From Williamsia sp. DF01-3 (GTDB taxonomy: Bacteria; Actinomycetota; Actinomycetes; Mycobacteriales; Mycobacteriaceae): 64,000 nucleotides of DNA. The notes beneath the pieces were generated by a model. The model searched no databases, was not told the DNA's origin, and saw only the letters and a list, made by a program, of their open reading frames with translations. Below, one piece after another: positions 28,397 through 39,511 of this stretch. How positions within the stretch are numbered: position 1 is the first letter of the stretch; the number at the start of each line of letters is the position of its first letter. Position numbers and translations under genes: made by a program. The stretch is taken from contig NZ_JALKFS010000005.1 in assembly GCF_023051145.1 (NCBI RefSeq), positions 2,745,733 to 2,809,732 of the forward strand, given 5' to 3'.

Positions 28397-29914
28397 ATGA
28401 AAGGCGCCCTGCTGGTCGCGGGCACCAGTTCCGACGCCGGTAAGAGTCTGATCGTCGCCGGGCTGTGTCGTGCGCTTCATCGTTCGGGTGTGTCGGTGGC
28501 GCCGTTCAAGGCGCAGAACATGTCGAACAACTCGGTCGTCACGCTCGACGGGGGTGAGATCGGGCGAGCACAGGCAATGCAGGCCGCGGCCTGCGGGCTG
28601 GCGCCGTCGGTGCGTTTCAATCCGGTTCTGCTCAAGCCCGGTAGCGACCGGCGCTCGCAGGTTGTGGTCCGTGGACAGGCAGACGGGTTCGTCGGTGCGG
28701 TGGACTACCACAGTCGCAGAGCTGCTCTGGCCGGCGTCGTGGGGGACGAATTGCGTTCACTGCGCGACGATTTCGATGTCGTGATCTGTGAGGGTGCGGG
28801 GTCGCCCGCCGAAATCAATCTCCGTGCGTCCGACATCGCCAATATGGGTCTCGCCGAGATGGGCGATTTGCCGGTGATCGTGGTCGGCGACATCGATCGC
28901 GGTGGTGTGCTGGCTCATCTGCTCGGAACGCTGGCGTCGCTCGGGGCGGCCGACCAGGCGCGCATCGCAGGGTTTGTGGTCAACAAGTTCCGCGGCGACC
29001 GATCGATATTGGAGCCGGGTCTCGAGCAACTCCACGCCCTCACGGGGCGGCCGACCATCGGCGTGATCCCCTTCGCGGAGGGTTTGTGGCTCGACGCCGA
29101 GGACTCGCTTGCCAGCGTGGTCGGGCACCCCGTGGGGCGATCTGCTCCGGCTGTGGGCACGGACCGGTTGTCGGTGGCGGCGATACGCCTGCCCCGGATA
29201 TCCAACTCCACCGACGTCGAGGCGCTGGCGTGCGAGCCGGGAGTCGACGTGCGGTGGGTGGACGACCCGGCGAGCGTTGCCGTGGCCGATCTTGTGGTGA
29301 TCCCCGGAAGCAAGGCAACGGTGTCTGATCTGAAGTGGTTGCGTGCCAGGGGAATCGACTCGGTGTTGATCGCCCGCGCCAGAACCGGACGGCCCGTCCT
29401 GGGGATCTGCGGTGGCTATCAGATGCTGGGCAGATCGATCACCGACGACGTGGAAGGTCACGCGGGAGAAGTCGCCGGCCTGGGGATCCTCGCCCTCGAC
29501 GTTGTCTTCGGCGAGCACAAGGTGCTCCGGCAGGTGAAGGGCACGGCATGGGGAAATCCGGTGACCGGGTATGAGATACACCACGGACGGGTGGTCGCCT
29601 CCGGAGATGACGCACTGCTGATCGATGCGGAGGCGGGCGGCGAGGGAAGTGTGCGTGGAGCTGTTGTGGGAACCCACTGGCACGGGCTGCTGGCATCGGA
29701 CGATTTCCGTCGTGACTATCTCCGCCGAGTGGCCGACCACGTCGGACGTTCCGGGTTCGTGGCAGGGGAGGTGTCGTTCGAAGAGGCGAGGATGTCGCAG
29801 CTCGATCTGATCGCCGACCTGGTGGAAGCCGAACTCGACATGGAGTTCATTGCCGACGTGGTCACCAACGGGCCGAAGCCGGGGTTGCCGACGCTCACGG
29901 CCACGCTGAGTTGA
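28397..29914 (+). CDS. cobQ: Cobyric acid synthase
   Basis: A 505-residue glutamine-dependent amidase that amidates four side chains of adenosyl-cobyrinic a,c-diamide. The N-terminal dethiobiotin-synthetase-like ATPase domain has [20 protein letters not shown] and [11 protein letters not shown]. The C-terminal class I glutaminase domain has its Cys in [10 protein letters not shown] (about residue 338) and His in GTHWHGLL (about 427). The ATG at 28397 is 26 bases after map. It lies about 9 kb from cobO-cobB-cobA, so the corrinoid genes are split in two groups here. Confidence 0.95.
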   Translation: MKGALLVAGTSSDAGKSLIVAGLCRALHRSGVSVAPFKAQNMSNNSVVTLDGGEIGRAQAMQAAACGLAPSVRFNPVLLKPGSDRRSQVVVRGQADGFVGAVDYHSRRAALAGVVGDELRSLRDDFDVVICEGAGSPAEINLRASDIANMGLAEMGDLPVIVVGDIDRGGVLAHLLGTLASLGAADQARIAGFVVNKFRGDRSILEPGLEQLHALTGRPTIGVIPFAEGLWLDAEDSLASVVGHPVGRSAPAVGTDRLSVAAIRLPRISNSTDVEALACEPGVDVRWVDDPASVAVADLVVIPGSKATVSDLKWLRARGIDSVLIARARTGRPVLGICGGYQMLGRSITDDVEGHAGEVAGLGILALDVVFGEHKVLRQVKGTAWGNPVTGYEIHHGRVVASGDDALLIDAEAGGEGSVRGAVVGTHWHGLLASDDFRRDYLRRVADHVGRSGFVAGEVSFEEARMSQLDLIADLVEAELDMEFIADVVTNGPKPGLPTLTATLS

Positions 29915-29937
29915 CCCGATCGTCGTACCCGGACACG

Positions 29938-29943
29938 TAGGCT
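29938..29943 (+). promoter_or_regulatory. -10 element, leaderless-type, for the 29950 hydrolase
   Basis: TAGGCT ends six bases before the GTG start, the same arrangement as at map and ribF. TTGACC at 29911-29916 is 21 bases upstream, longer than a normal spacer. Confidence 0.4.
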
Positions 29944-29949
29944 GACCGG

Positions 29950-30771
29950 GTGAGTATCGAACACCGCACCCTCACCGTGGGCGACCTGCAGTTCGACGTC
30001 AGGATCGGTGGGCCGGACAAGGCGCCGTCAGTGCTGTTGCTGCACGGATTTCCCACCACCGGAGCCTGTTTCGACGGCGTCGTCGGACGGCTGCACGATT
30101 CGGGCCTGCGCACCATCGTCCCGGATCAGCGCGGCTACAGTCCCGGAGCCCGGCCCGACGACGTCGCAGCCTACGAACTGCGGCACCTGGCCGCCGATGC
30201 CATCGGCATCCTCGACGCTCTGGGCATCGGGTACACGATGGTGGTGGGGCACGACTTCGGGTCGCTCGTGGCGTGGCATCTGGCCGGACACCATCCGGAT
30301 CGGGTGACCGGACTCGTCGCGGTCAGCGTGGGTCACCCATCGGCGATCTCGACGTCGCTGGCCGCGAGCGATCAGCGCGAGCGGTCGTCGTACATCCTCG
30401 ACTTCGTCAAGCCCGACGCAGAGGACACCATGCTCGCCGACGGCGCGAGGATGCTGCGAGAGCTGGTTCCCGACGACAGCGTGCTGCCCCTGACCGAGCG
30501 TCCGGCACTGACAGCGGCGCTGAACTGGTACCGCGCGAACTTCACCGGCGACATCAAGGCGCACCTGTCGTGCCCGCCGATCGAAGCCCCCACGACGATG
30601 CTCTGGGGCGACCAGGATTTCGCGCTGGGGCGCGAGCAAGCAGAGGGGAGTGGACGATACGTCTACTCCGACTACCGATTCGCTGCCCTAGAGGGCGTCG
30701 ATCACTGGGTGCCGCAGAATGCGGCGGCCGCGCTCGCGAGCGAGGTCGCGTTGCGTTCAGCCGTATGGTGA
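29950..30771 (+). CDS. Alpha/beta hydrolase, epoxide-hydrolase-like
   Basis: A 273-residue alpha/beta hydrolase. The oxyanion-hole HGFPTTG is at about residues 32-38. The nucleophile elbow is GHDFGS with Asp 102 in place of Ser, which points to epoxide hydrolase or haloalkane dehalogenase chemistry. A WGDQD acid-region motif and DHW, containing the catalytic His, follow. The substrate is unknown. It starts at a GTG just after a TAGGCT hexamer. It converges with mtr, with 38 bases between the stops. Confidence 0.82.
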   Translation: MSIEHRTLTVGDLQFDVRIGGPDKAPSVLLLHGFPTTGACFDGVVGRLHDSGLRTIVPDQRGYSPGARPDDVAAYELRHLAADAIGILDALGIGYTMVVGHDFGSLVAWHLAGHHPDRVTGLVAVSVGHPSAISTSLAASDQRERSSYILDFVKPDAEDTMLADGARMLRELVPDDSVLPLTERPALTAALNWYRANFTGDIKAHLSCPPIEAPTTMLWGDQDFALGREQAEGSGRYVYSDYRFAALEGVDHWVPQNAAAALASEVALRSAVW

Positions 30772-30809
30772 TCTTCCCCGTCCGGTGACGCGGCTCAGGT
30801 CCGGTCTCC

Positions 30810-32234
30810 TCAGACCTCGAGGCCGAGGAGCGCGTTCTCGAGGACTTCCGGCATGGCGGGGTGGATCCAGTACTGACCGCGGGCCATGTTCTTGACGTCC
30901 AGACCGAACGACATGGCCTGGATGACGGGTTGGATGACCGACGGCGCCTGCGGGCCGATGATGTGTGCGCCCAGGATGCGCCCGGTGCCTTTCTCGGCGA
31001 TCACCTTGCACAGACCGGTGAGGTCCTCCATCGCCCAGCCGTACGCCACATCGCCGTAGTTCTGCACCTTGACGGTGATGTCGAGGCCGGTCTGCACTGC
31101 CTCGTCCTCGGTCAATCCGACCGACGCGATCTGCGGGTGGGTGAACACTGCAGCCGGTACGAACCGGTGGTCGAAGGATTCGAGTTCGGTGCCGTCCCAA
31201 TCGCGCAGGAGGTTGGCCTGCACCACCCGACCTTCGTGATTGGCCACGTGCTTGAGCTGGTACTTCGAGGTGACGTCGCCCACTGCCCACACGTTCCGGG
31301 CTGCGGTGCGCCCGTAGGCGTCTCGGCAGACGCGGCCCTCGGAGTCGATGTCGACGCCGATCGTGTCCAGCGCCAGCCTGTCGCCGTTGGGGATCCGGCC
31401 GACAGCGACCAAGAGGGCATCTCCGGTGATGACGGTGTCGTCGGCGAGCTGCACCCGGACGTCGCCGGAATCCTCCTGCTCGACACTGTGGATCGCGGAC
31501 TCGAAGTGCACATCCCATGCGGCCGACGCGATTTCGGTGAACCTGCGGGAGATGTCGGCGTCCTGCGCTCGCAGGAGAGCGTTGCTGCGGGCGATGATCG
31601 ACACCTTCGAACCCAATGCGCCGAACACGTGGGCGAACTCGGCCGCGATGTAGCCGCTGCCGATGATGATCAGATGCCTGGGGAGCTCGGGTAGACGCAT
31701 CACGTCTTCGTTGGTGTGGAAGTTGATGCCGCTCGCGGCGACCACGTCCGGGATGGCCGGCCTCGATCCGGCGGCCAGCACCACCTTGGTGGCGACGACC
31801 TGGTCTCCGGCAGCGGTACGCAGCCGATACCGGCCGTCGTCGGTGACCCCGTCGAACTCCACATGACTGGTGTAAACGGTGATGTTGGTGCAGTCCTCGA
31901 CGCGGTAGCGTTTACCGCCCGCCGAGATCGGATCGATCCGCCCGAAGACGCGGTCGACGATGCCCGGCCAGTCGACCTTCTCCACCGAGCCCGTGACGCC
32001 GAGACGTTCGCCCTCCCGAATGGTCTGGGCGATCTCCGCGGCGTACACGAACATCTTCGTGGGGATGCAGCCGACATTCAGGCAGGTTCCGCCGTAGATG
32101 CCCTCCTCGAACATGGCGATCTCCTGATCGGCGAACCTCTCGTCGGGGATCGAGTTGCCGGTTCCCGAACCGATGATCGCCAGGTCCACCTCGTGCACGT
32201 GTGGATGGCCGCTGGTCGTTGTCGATTCAGCCAT
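30810..32234 (-). CDS. mtr: Mycothione reductase
   Basis: A 474-residue flavoprotein disulfide reductase that uses NADPH to recycle mycothione to mycothiol, the main thiol of actinobacteria. The redox-active pair lies in [20 protein letters not shown] (Cys 51 and 56). The NADPH-binding [20 protein letters not shown] and the FAD-contacting [20 protein letters not shown] are intact, and the C-terminal WIHP base is present (His about 458). The ATG at 32234, with GAGG eight bases upstream, is preferred; a GTG at 32243 is also in frame. It overlaps the preceding hydrolase by eight bases. Its presence ties the window to a mycothiol producer. Confidence 0.95.
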   Translation of the reverse strand: MAESTTTSGHPHVHEVDLAIIGSGTGNSIPDERFADQEIAMFEEGIYGGTCLNVGCIPTKMFVYAAEIAQTIREGERLGVTGSVEKVDWPGIVDRVFGRIDPISAGGKRYRVEDCTNITVYTSHVEFDGVTDDGRYRLRTAAGDQVVATKVVLAAGSRPAIPDVVAASGINFHTNEDVMRLPELPRHLIIIGSGYIAAEFAHVFGALGSKVSIIARSNALLRAQDADISRRFTEIASAAWDVHFESAIHSVEQEDSGDVRVQLADDTVITGDALLVAVGRIPNGDRLALDTIGVDIDSEGRVCRDAYGRTAARNVWAVGDVTSKYQLKHVANHEGRVVQANLLRDWDGTELESFDHRFVPAAVFTHPQIASVGLTEDEAVQTGLDITVKVQNYGDVAYGWAMEDLTGLCKVIAEKGTGRILGAHIIGPQAPSVIQPVIQAMSFGLDVKNMARGQYWIHPAMPEVLENALLGLEV

Positions 32235-33261
32235 GGATGACACCTCGTATCCGGTCGTTGTTGCTCGAAAGCCAGTGGTCGAGTTCGGAGTAGGCGGTGT
32301 CGCGCACCCCGGTGCGCGACAGGAAGACGTCGTGGCGTGCTCCTTCGACGGGGACGACGCTCACCCGGCCACCGAGGCAACCCGACCACTTGGCGATCTG
32401 ACGCACGTCGAGGACTCCGTCTGCCGAGTCGATGTCTGCGACACTGCCGTTGGCCCCGGGCCCGCTGAGGGTCGTCTCGGTCGAGTGCAGCACCAGCGAG
32501 GGAACGCCGATGTCGAGTCCGTGGTGCAATCTGGCCTGTCCCTGGCGTACTGCGCTGAGGAAGCCGAACGTGACCGGATAACCCTGTAGGGGTTTGTAAT
32601 TGAGGTCGTACTCCCACTCGCCGTGCACGCTGTGGTGCAGACTCTCGCCGTAGGCGCCGGAGATGTTACGGGGTATGGCGGCCAAGGGGCGTACCCGGGC
32701 GACGCCGTTGATCAGCGCGGTCCCGGCCGTGCGCAGGATCGGAGCGCCTTGCAGGTCGAACCAGGGCGAGTTCAACACCAGCCCGCGTGGGCGGGCCGAA
32801 ACCAGGGGATCAAGCTCCCGCGGCCTGTCGAGTGCTCGCAGCCGATCAAGCCACAGCGCGGTGATCAGGCCGCCGGTGGAGTGCGCGGCCACCAGGAGCG
32901 GAGCCCCGTCGGTGCCGGCGTTGATCTCCGCGACGGCGAGGTCGAGCTCGAAGTCGTAGGCGGCCAGGTCGGTGATGTGATGAGGGGTCTGCCCCGGTCG
33001 CTGCGAACGTCCGCACTTGCGCAGATCCAACGCGTAGAAGGCGTACCCGCGCTGAGCGAAGAACTCGGCGAGCGGTCGTTGGAAGAAGTAGTCGGTGAAG
33101 CCGTGGACGTACAGCACCGCACCGGTCACTGGACCGGGCGGCTCGTGGCGGACGAGGGTGGCGGTTATCTCACCTTCACCGTCGGGGTCGATGCCGAGGT
33201 CGAAGGTCGATGCCGAGAAGTCGGGGCCGAGTACATCGGGCTGCCAGCGGGAAGGGGCCAC
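32227..33261 (-). CDS. Alpha/beta hydrolase, lysophospholipase-like (Rv2854-like)
   Basis: A 344-residue serine hydrolase of the Hydrolase_4 / monoacylglycerol-lipase type. [20 protein letters not shown] carries the oxyanion region, the nucleophile is Ser 128 in AAHSTGG, and GARHDVFLS contains the probable catalytic His. No signal peptide is seen, so it is probably cytosolic or peripheral. It is the first gene of a two-gene unit with mtr (eight-base overlap), the same pairing as Rv2854-Rv2855. Substrate unknown. The start is a GTG. Confidence 0.85.
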   Translation of the reverse strand: MAPSRWQPDVLGPDFSASTFDLGIDPDGEGEITATLVRHEPPGPVTGAVLYVHGFTDYFFQRPLAEFFAQRGYAFYALDLRKCGRSQRPGQTPHHITDLAAYDFELDLAVAEINAGTDGAPLLVAAHSTGGLITALWLDRLRALDRPRELDPLVSARPRGLVLNSPWFDLQGAPILRTAGTALINGVARVRPLAAIPRNISGAYGESLHHSVHGEWEYDLNYKPLQGYPVTFGFLSAVRQGQARLHHGLDIGVPSLVLHSTETTLSGPGANGSVADIDSADGVLDVRQIAKWSGCLGGRVSVVPVEGARHDVFLSRTGVRDTAYSELDHWLSSNNDRIRGVIHG

Positions 33262-33398
33262 AATCGTTCACTGTAGATGTGCGCGCGGCCACGGGGAGTG
33301 TGCCCGAGGCAACTGCCGACCGCGTTGCAATGACCGCACCCGCATGAGAGACAATGGAACACATCCGAAAGTTCGCCGAATCAGGAAGTTGAGCCGGA

Positions 33399-34952
33399 GT
33401 GTCTGAGTCAGCAAACCCGCGCGACGGCGGAGTCATCACAACCGACATCGTGCTGGTGGGCGCAGGAATCATGAGCGCCACGCTGGGCGCGTTGATCCAC
33501 CGGCTGCAGCCGGACTGGTCGATCAGTGTGTTCGAGCGCCTCGACGCGGCGGCCGCCGAGAGCAGCGATCCGTGGAACAACGCCGGTACCGGGCACTCCG
33601 CGCTCTGTGAATTGAATTACACGCCGCAGACAGCTGACGGCGACGTCGACATCACCAAGGCACTGCACATCAACGAGCAGTTCCAGGTCTCGCGCCAATT
33701 CTGGGCGAACTCGGTTGAAGCGGGTGTGCTGCGGCGCCCCGAGGAGTTCATCAACCCGATCCCGCACGTGAGCTTCGTGCACGGTGAATCGAACATCGAC
33801 TACCTGCGTAAGCGGTACGACAAGCTGGCGGGCGAGACCCTGTTCAAGGGGATGGAGTACATCACCGACCCCGTGGAGTTCACCAAGCGTCTGCCGCTGA
33901 TGTCGGCAGGTCGCGATTTCGCGGATCCGGTAGCCCTCAACTGGTTCGACGGCGGAACCGACGTCGACTTCGGCGCTCTCACCCAGCAGTTGCTCGGCTA
34001 CATCGGCCACGCCGGCACGGTGAACTTCGGGCACGCGGTCACCAACCTGAAGAAGCAATCCGACGGCACCTGGATCCTGAAGGTCAAGAACCTCCGGACC
34101 AAGGAAACCAGCACGGTCAAAGCAGGTTTCGTCTTCATCGGTGCGGGCGGCGGCGCCCTGCATCTGCTGCAGAAGTCGGGAATCAAGGAAGCCAAGGGAT
34201 TCGGCGGCTTCCCCGTGAGCGGCGCTTTCTTCCGCTGCACCAACCCCGATCTGATCGACGACCACGGCGCGAAGGTGTACGGCAAGGCAGCTGTCGGTGC
34301 GCCACCGATGTCGGTGCCCCACCTCGACACCCGCGTGATCAACGGCAAGGCAGGACTGCTCTTCGGACCGTATGCCGGGTGGTCGCCCAAGTTCCTCAAG
34401 GAGGGCAAGATCACCGATCTGCCCGCCTCGATCAAACCAGGCAACCTCCTGCCGATGATGTCGATCGCGCCGAAGGAGTTCGGCTTGCTGAAGTACCTGA
34501 TCAGCGAGCTCGCCGCCGGACCGGCGGATCGGGTCGAGACGTTGTCCGAGTTCGTGCCGAGGGCGCAGGGCGAAGACTGGGAACTCATCGTCGCCGGCCA
34601 GCGAGTGCAGGTCATCCGCAAGCAGGGTCGCGGCGGTGTGCTCGAGTTCGGGACCGCGGTCATCGCGGCCGAGGACGGCAGCATCGCAGGCTTGCTGGGC
34701 GCGTCGCCCGGTGCCTCCACCGCCGTCCCGGCGATGCTCGATGTCTTGCAGCGTTGCTTCCCGAAGCACTACGAGGCGTGGCAGCCGCAGCTGTCCGACA
34801 TGATCCCTTCGCTGGGCCACAAACTGAACGACAACCCCCGTCTCTTCGAGCAGATCTGGGACCACACGTCCAAGGTTCTCGGACTGCAGAACACGGTCGA
34901 GACGACGCCGAATGAGCGTGGCGCTCATCTGGCGACACCGAGCACCGTGTGA
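33399..34952 (+). CDS. mqo: Malate:quinone oxidoreductase
   Basis: A 517-residue FAD enzyme on the inner face of the membrane that oxidises malate to oxaloacetate and passes electrons to menaquinone. The FAD-binding [18 protein letters not shown] is at the N-terminus, followed by [17 protein letters not shown], which is diagnostic, and later [19 protein letters not shown] and [14 protein letters not shown]. The start is a GTG after AGGAAG and GGAG. It matches Rv2852c and heads the run toward the cobalamin genes. Confidence 0.96.
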   Translation: MSESANPRDGGVITTDIVLVGAGIMSATLGALIHRLQPDWSISVFERLDAAAAESSDPWNNAGTGHSALCELNYTPQTADGDVDITKALHINEQFQVSRQFWANSVEAGVLRRPEEFINPIPHVSFVHGESNIDYLRKRYDKLAGETLFKGMEYITDPVEFTKRLPLMSAGRDFADPVALNWFDGGTDVDFGALTQQLLGYIGHAGTVNFGHAVTNLKKQSDGTWILKVKNLRTKETSTVKAGFVFIGAGGGALHLLQKSGIKEAKGFGGFPVSGAFFRCTNPDLIDDHGAKVYGKAAVGAPPMSVPHLDTRVINGKAGLLFGPYAGWSPKFLKEGKITDLPASIKPGNLLPMMSIAPKEFGLLKYLISELAAGPADRVETLSEFVPRAQGEDWELIVAGQRVQVIRKQGRGGVLEFGTAVIAAEDGSIAGLLGASPGASTAVPAMLDVLQRCFPKHYEAWQPQLSDMIPSLGHKLNDNPRLFEQIWDHTSKVLGLQNTVETTPNERGAHLATPSTV

Positions 34953-34965
34953 TAGGCACTTGCAT

Positions 34966-35424
34966 ATGACCGCCACCGCGAGCCTGCACCGCAGTTGGGC
35001 CCAAGACATCGAGATGTCGACCCTCTACAAGATCCTGCAGCTGCGAGTGGAGGTGTTCGTCGTCGAGCAGTCGTGCCCGTATCTCGACCTCGACGGGCGT
35101 GACCTCGATCCGGACACGAGGCATCTGTGGCTCGAAGAAGACGGTGAGATCATCAGCACCTTGCGACTGCTCGAAGAGCACGAAGGCGGCAAGTCCTACC
35201 GGATCGGCCGCCTGTGCACCGACCGCGCGCACCGAGGTCAGGGCCACACAACCCGGCTGCTGCAGACGGCTCTGGCAGACGTCGGTTCGGATCTCTGCCG
35301 CATCCATGCGCAGACCTACCTCATCGACATGTACGCCAAGCACGGATTCGTCGTCGACGGCGAGGAGCATCTGCTCGACGGTGTCCCACATGTGCCGATG
35401 GTTCGTGGCGGCGGACATCGCTGA
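34966..35424 (+). CDS. ElaA-type GNAT acetyltransferase
   Basis: A 152-residue GNAT protein of the ElaA family, matching Rv2851c. [20 protein letters not shown] is the family start, with [20 protein letters not shown]. The acetyl-CoA loop is [20 protein letters not shown], and [20 protein letters not shown] ends the fold. The acceptor is unknown. The ATG at 34966 lies 13 bases after mqo and gives the conserved N-terminus; 18 upstream codons are open but overlap mqo. The next gene begins five bases after its stop. Confidence 0.87.
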   Translation: MTATASLHRSWAQDIEMSTLYKILQLRVEVFVVEQSCPYLDLDGRDLDPDTRHLWLEEDGEIISTLRLLEEHEGGKSYRIGRLCTDRAHRGQGHTTRLLQTALADVGSDLCRIHAQTYLIDMYAKHGFVVDGEEHLLDGVPHVPMVRGGGHR

Positions 35425-35428
35425 CCGT

Positions 35429-37375
35429 GTGAAGGATCCGCTCTCCCGAGAGGCAGCCTCAGGCGGGGGCCCTGGGCACGACAGCAATGCCGGGCTGGAC
35501 CTCCCCTTTCCGTTCAGTGCTGTTGTCGGACAAGAACAGCTCAAGCTGGCGCTCATCCTCGCCGCCATCGCGCCGTCGATCGGCGGCGTGCTGATCCGGG
35601 GCGAAAAGGGCACGGCCAAGACCACCGTGGTGAGGGCGCTCGGTCCGCTGCTGCCTGCTCGCGACGACACCGGGGCATCGGTGGTGGAATTGCCGATCGG
35701 TGCCACCGAGGATCGGGTGGTCGGTTCACTCGACCTGCAGAAAATTCTGTCCGAGGGTGAAAAGGCTTTCACGCCAGGGCTGTTGGCGAACGCCGATGGG
35801 GGAGTGCTCTACATCGACGAGGTCAACCTGCTCGCCGACCACCTCGTCGACGTGCTGCTGGACGCAGCGGCGACGGGCCGGGTGGTCATCGAGCGTGACG
35901 GCGTCTCGCACACGCAAGCGGCCCGTTTTGTCCTCGTGGGGACGATGAACCCAGAAGAGGGTGAGCTCCGCCCGCAGCTGCTGGATCGATTCGGTCTGGC
36001 GGTGGATGTCGCCGCACCGCAGGAGGTCGCGACGCGCGTCCAGGTGATGGAACGCCGACTTGCGTATGAAGACGACCCGGCAGGTTTCGCGGCACAGTTC
36101 ACCGACCAGGACGCCGAGGTCGCCGCGGCCATCGCGCGGGCACGCTCGGTGCTCGGATCGGTACGGCTGCCGCCGGCCCAACTTCGGCGCATCGCGGCGA
36201 TCTGCATGGAGCTCCAGGTGGACGGTCTGCGCGGTGATCTCGTGGTCGCCCGTGCGGCCCGGGCGCACGCCGCATGGCGTGGATCCGACCTTGTCGAGGA
36301 CATCGACGTCCGGCGTGCGGTGGAACTCGCGTTGCCGCACCGACGTCGCCGCGACCCCTTTGATGAGCCCGGTCTCACCGAGGACCAACTCGACGACGCC
36401 CTGCAGAAGGCGGACGAGCAGTCACACGAGCCGGACAGTCAGAACTCGGAAGAGCAAGCGCCCGGACCAGAATCCGAGTCACCGCCTCCCGGCGATCCGG
36501 CGGGCACCGACCCTGACCCCGACGACCCCGGTCCGGACGGCCCGAAGGGTGGGGGAGCGACGCCGCCGAGTGGCGGATTCTCGCCGACCCGCGCGTCCGG
36601 CAAGGTCAAGCCGATCAGTGCTGTGGGTGTTGGCGCCGGGGAGCCGGGTCGACGTTCGCAATCGCTGAGCCTACGGGGGCAGGCAGTTCGAGCGGTCACC
36701 GAAGGCGGAAGTGGCGTGCACCTGATCGGCACGGTTCTGGCCGCTGCGGAAGGCCACCTCGAGCGGGGCACCACGCGATTGCAGGTACTACCGCAAGACG
36801 TCCGGGGTGCGCTGCGCCGCGGCAAAGAAGGCAACTTGGTGGTCTTTGTCCTCGACCTGTCGGGATCGATGGCGGCACGAAAGCGCCTGGACGCAGTGTC
36901 TGGCGCAGTGGTGTCCATGCTGCGCGATTCGTACCAGCGACGTGATCGTGTCGCCGTGGTGACGGTGCGTGGTGACGGCGCAGAGGTCGCGGTTCCACCG
37001 ACCCGGTCGGTGGACGCCGCGGTACGGAGGCTGACCGGTCTGCGCACGGGCGGACGAACGCCACTGGCCGAAGGCCTGCTCACGGCCCGCGAGGTGATCC
37101 GCCGGAACGCATTCAAAGAGCCCCATCGACGCCCACTGGTGGTGGTGCTGACCGATGGCCGGGCGACAGCCGGTGCGGGCGCCTTGCCCAGGGCCGCCGC
37201 GGCGGCCGACCGGCTCCGTCGCGACGGGACCACATCCATCGTGATCGACTGTGAACAAGGCATGATCCGTCTCGGGCTTGCGGCAACGCTCGCCCACGGC
37301 CTCGGTGGTCAGTGCGTGCAACTCGCCGACCTCACCGCCGGTGGTGTCGCCGGCGTCATCCGCGCGGCTGCTTGA
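35429..37375 (+). CDS. Mg/Co-chelatase-like AAA+ ATPase fused to VWA domain
   Basis: A 648-residue protein equivalent to Rv2850c, fusing a BchI-type AAA+ motor and a BchD-type von Willebrand A domain. The AAA+ half has [20 protein letters not shown], Walker [11 protein letters not shown] and Walker [12 protein letters not shown]. An acidic, Pro-rich linker spans about residues 330-395. The VWA half has the MIDAS motif DLSGSM and TDGRATAG. Such pairs power metal insertion into tetrapyrroles with a CobN/BchH-type subunit, which is not in the window. Position directly before cobO supports a corrinoid role. Start is GTG 35429; an ATG at 35390 overlaps the previous gene. Confidence 0.87.
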   Translation: MKDPLSREAASGGGPGHDSNAGLDLPFPFSAVVGQEQLKLALILAAIAPSIGGVLIRGEKGTAKTTVVRALGPLLPARDDTGASVVELPIGATEDRVVGSLDLQKILSEGEKAFTPGLLANADGGVLYIDEVNLLADHLVDVLLDAAATGRVVIERDGVSHTQAARFVLVGTMNPEEGELRPQLLDRFGLAVDVAAPQEVATRVQVMERRLAYEDDPAGFAAQFTDQDAEVAAAIARARSVLGSVRLPPAQLRRIAAICMELQVDGLRGDLVVARAARAHAAWRGSDLVEDIDVRRAVELALPHRRRRDPFDEPGLTEDQLDDALQKADEQSHEPDSQNSEEQAPGPESESPPPGDPAGTDPDPDDPGPDGPKGGGATPPSGGFSPTRASGKVKPISAVGVGAGEPGRRSQSLSLRGQAVRAVTEGGSGVHLIGTVLAAAEGHLERGTTRLQVLPQDVRGALRRGKEGNLVVFVLDLSGSMAARKRLDAVSGAVVSMLRDSYQRRDRVAVVTVRGDGAEVAVPPTRSVDAAVRRLTGLRTGGRTPLAEGLLTAREVIRRNAFKEPHRRPLVVVLTDGRATAGAGALPRAAAAADRLRRDGTTSIVIDCEQGMIRLGLAATLAHGLGGQCVQLADLTAGGVAGVIRAAA

Positions 37376-37433
37376 GCACGGATGTGTAGACGCCGAGACA
37401 CTCACAGACCACCACACCGAGAGAGGAAGAGCT

Positions 37434-38048
37434 GTGCCACAGGGAGTTCCATCGGTCATCCCCGACGACGGTCTGACCACCCGGGCGCGCCGTAACCTGC
37501 CGGTGCTGGCTGTTCACACCGGTGACGGCAAGGGCAAGTCCACGGCAGCATTCGGGATGGCCATGCGTGCCTGGAATGCCGGCCTCGACATCGGCGTGTT
37601 CCAGTTCGTCAAGAGTGCCAAGTGGAAAGTCGGCGAAGAGTCCGCACTGACCGCGCTCGGTGAACTCCACGCCCAGACAGGCCAGGGTGGTCCGGTGCAG
37701 TGGCACAAGATGGGCGAGGGCTGGTCGTGGATCCGCCACTCGGGCAAGGAATCAGACCACGCCGAGCAGGCTGCTCAGGGGTGGCTCGAGATCCGGCGCC
37801 GCATCCTCGAGAGGACCCACGAGTTCTATGTCCTCGACGAGTTCACCTATCCACTCAACTGGGGGTGGGTGGACGTCGACGACGTCATCGAGGTGCTGAG
37901 GTCCCGGGAAGGCAAGCAGCACGTGGTGATCACCGGTCGTCGCGCTCCGGCCGCGCTGGTCGACGCCGCCGACCTCGTCACGGAGATGGTCAAGACCCGA
38001 CACCCGATGGATGCCGGTCGCAAGGGTCAGAAGGGGATCGAATGGTGA
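37434..38048 (+). CDS. cobO: Corrinoid adenosyltransferase (CobO/BtuR)
   Basis: A 204-residue enzyme that transfers the adenosyl group of ATP to Co(I) of corrinoids. The P-loop is HTGDGKGKSTAAFGMAMRAW. GVFQFVKSAKWKVGEESAL and the DEFTYPLNWGW segment are family-specific, and VITGRRAP is the usual C-terminal motif. The GTG at 37434 follows GAGAGGAAGAG. Its stop overlaps the start of cobB (ATGGTGA). Confidence 0.95.
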   Translation: MPQGVPSVIPDDGLTTRARRNLPVLAVHTGDGKGKSTAAFGMAMRAWNAGLDIGVFQFVKSAKWKVGEESALTALGELHAQTGQGGPVQWHKMGEGWSWIRHSGKESDHAEQAAQGWLEIRRRILERTHEFYVLDEFTYPLNWGWVDVDDVIEVLRSREGKQHVVITGRRAPAALVDAADLVTEMVKTRHPMDAGRKGQKGIEW

Positions 38049-39451
38049 CGGCTCCACCGGCACTCGTCATCGCCGCTCCGGCATCCGGGAGTGGTAAGAC
38101 CACTGTCACAACGGGTTTGATCGGAGCTCTGGCCCGGGCCGGGCACCGGGTGGCGCCCTTCAAGGTCGGCCCCGACTACATCGACCCCGGCTACCACGGA
38201 CTGGCGGCGGGCCGGCCGGGCCGCAATCTCGACCCCGTGCTCGTCGGCGAGGACCGCATCGGTCCGCTGTATCGAGCCGGATCCGCCGGCTGCGACATCG
38301 CCGTCGTCGAAGGCGTCATGGGGTTGTTCGACGGCCGCATCACCGAAGACCACATGCCGGCGATCGCGCCCGGATCCACCGCTCAGGTCGCGTCTCTGCT
38401 CGGTGCGCCGGTGGTGCTGGTGATCGACGCATCGGGACACAGTCAGAGCCTCGCCGCGATCCTGCACGGGTTCGTCAGCTTCGATCCCGGCATCGACATC
38501 CGGGGTGTGATCCTCAACCGGGTGGGTTCCCCCCGTCACGAATTCGTGCTTCGCCAGGCCTGTGCCCGCGCCGGGCTCGAGGTGTTCGGCGCCGTTCCCC
38601 GCAACGCGAAGATGGCCGTGCCCTCGCGCCACCTGGGCTTGATACCCGCTGCCGAACGTGGGCCCGAAGCAGTCGCCGCGATCGACGCCATGACCGAACT
38701 GATCGGCGGCGCAGTTGATCTGGCCGCCCTGGTCGCCGCCGCCGACATCGGTGCGGGTGCCGTCGGCCCGATGTGGTCGCCGGAACTGGAGGTCGGGGTC
38801 GACGAATCTGTGGCGGCCGACAGCAGGCCGGTCATCGCGCTGGCGTCCGGTGCGGCCTTCACATTCGGGTACGCCGAACACTCCGAACTCCTCACCGCCG
38901 CCGGCGCCTCGGTGGTGCCGTTCGACCCCCTCACCGACCTGTTACCCGATGGGTGTTCCGGTGTGGTCATCGGTGGCGGATTCCCCGAGGAACATGCCGC
39001 CGCGCTTGCCGCCAACCGGCGGCTGCTGACCCAGCTCCGCACAGTCGCACATTCCGGCATTCCCATCCACGCCGAATGCGCGGGACTGCTGTACCTGGCC
39101 CAAAGCCTCGATGATCATGTGATGGCCGGAGTGCTCCCGTTGCGCGGAACCTTCGGTAAGACACTGACACTCGGCTACCGGGACGCCGTCGCCCTGACGG
39201 ATTCGGTGCTGTTCGATGCCGGTTCCCGGATGCGGGGGCACGAGTTCCACCGCACCACGATCACGGCTCTCGACGGCTCCAAGCCGAGCGCCTGGGGGTG
39301 GCGGCGCGATGGGGTGGCCCACATCGAGGGTTGGGTACAGGGCAATGTGCACGCGTCGTATCTGCACACTCATCCGGCAGGCCGGCCGGAGGTCGTCGCG
39401 CGCCTGGTGCGGGCGGCGAGAACCGCGTTCGACAGCGTTTCGCAGTACTGA
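38042..39451 (+). CDS. cobB: Cobyrinic acid a,c-diamide synthase
   Basis: A 469-residue glutamine- and ATP-dependent amidase acting on the a and c carboxylates of (hydrogeno)cobyrinic acid. The N-terminal domain has IAAPASGSGKTTVTTGLIGA, KVGPDYIDPGYH and VEGVMGLFDGR. The C-terminal glutaminase domain contains IPIHAECAGLLYLAQ with the catalytic Cys, and ASYLHTHPAG with the His. Start is ATG 38042, overlapping cobO by seven bases, so the two are translationally coupled. Confidence 0.95.
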   Translation: MVTAPPALVIAAPASGSGKTTVTTGLIGALARAGHRVAPFKVGPDYIDPGYHGLAAGRPGRNLDPVLVGEDRIGPLYRAGSAGCDIAVVEGVMGLFDGRITEDHMPAIAPGSTAQVASLLGAPVVLVIDASGHSQSLAAILHGFVSFDPGIDIRGVILNRVGSPRHEFVLRQACARAGLEVFGAVPRNAKMAVPSRHLGLIPAAERGPEAVAAIDAMTELIGGAVDLAALVAAADIGAGAVGPMWSPELEVGVDESVAADSRPVIALASGAAFTFGYAEHSELLTAAGASVVPFDPLTDLLPDGCSGVVIGGGFPEEHAAALAANRRLLTQLRTVAHSGIPIHAECAGLLYLAQSLDDHVMAGVLPLRGTFGKTLTLGYRDAVALTDSVLFDAGSRMRGHEFHRTTITALDGSKPSAWGWRRDGVAHIEGWVQGNVHASYLHTHPAGRPEVVARLVRAARTAFDSVSQY

Positions 39452-39498
39452 CGAGCCCGACGCCCTAGGTGCCGACCGTGCACACGAAGTGCGCTGGG

Positions 39499-39504
39499 TA
39501 CGGT
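39499..39504 (+). promoter_or_regulatory. -10 element, leaderless-type, for cobA
   Basis: TACGGT lies seven bases before the ATG at 39512. This suggests a separate leaderless promoter for cobA although it follows cobB closely. Confidence 0.4.
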
Positions 39505-39511
39505 TTATCGC

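Noticed and set aside
33408-35009. 533-codon minus-strand frame opposite mqo
   Set aside because: Antisense shadow of a full-length, well-conserved Mqo.
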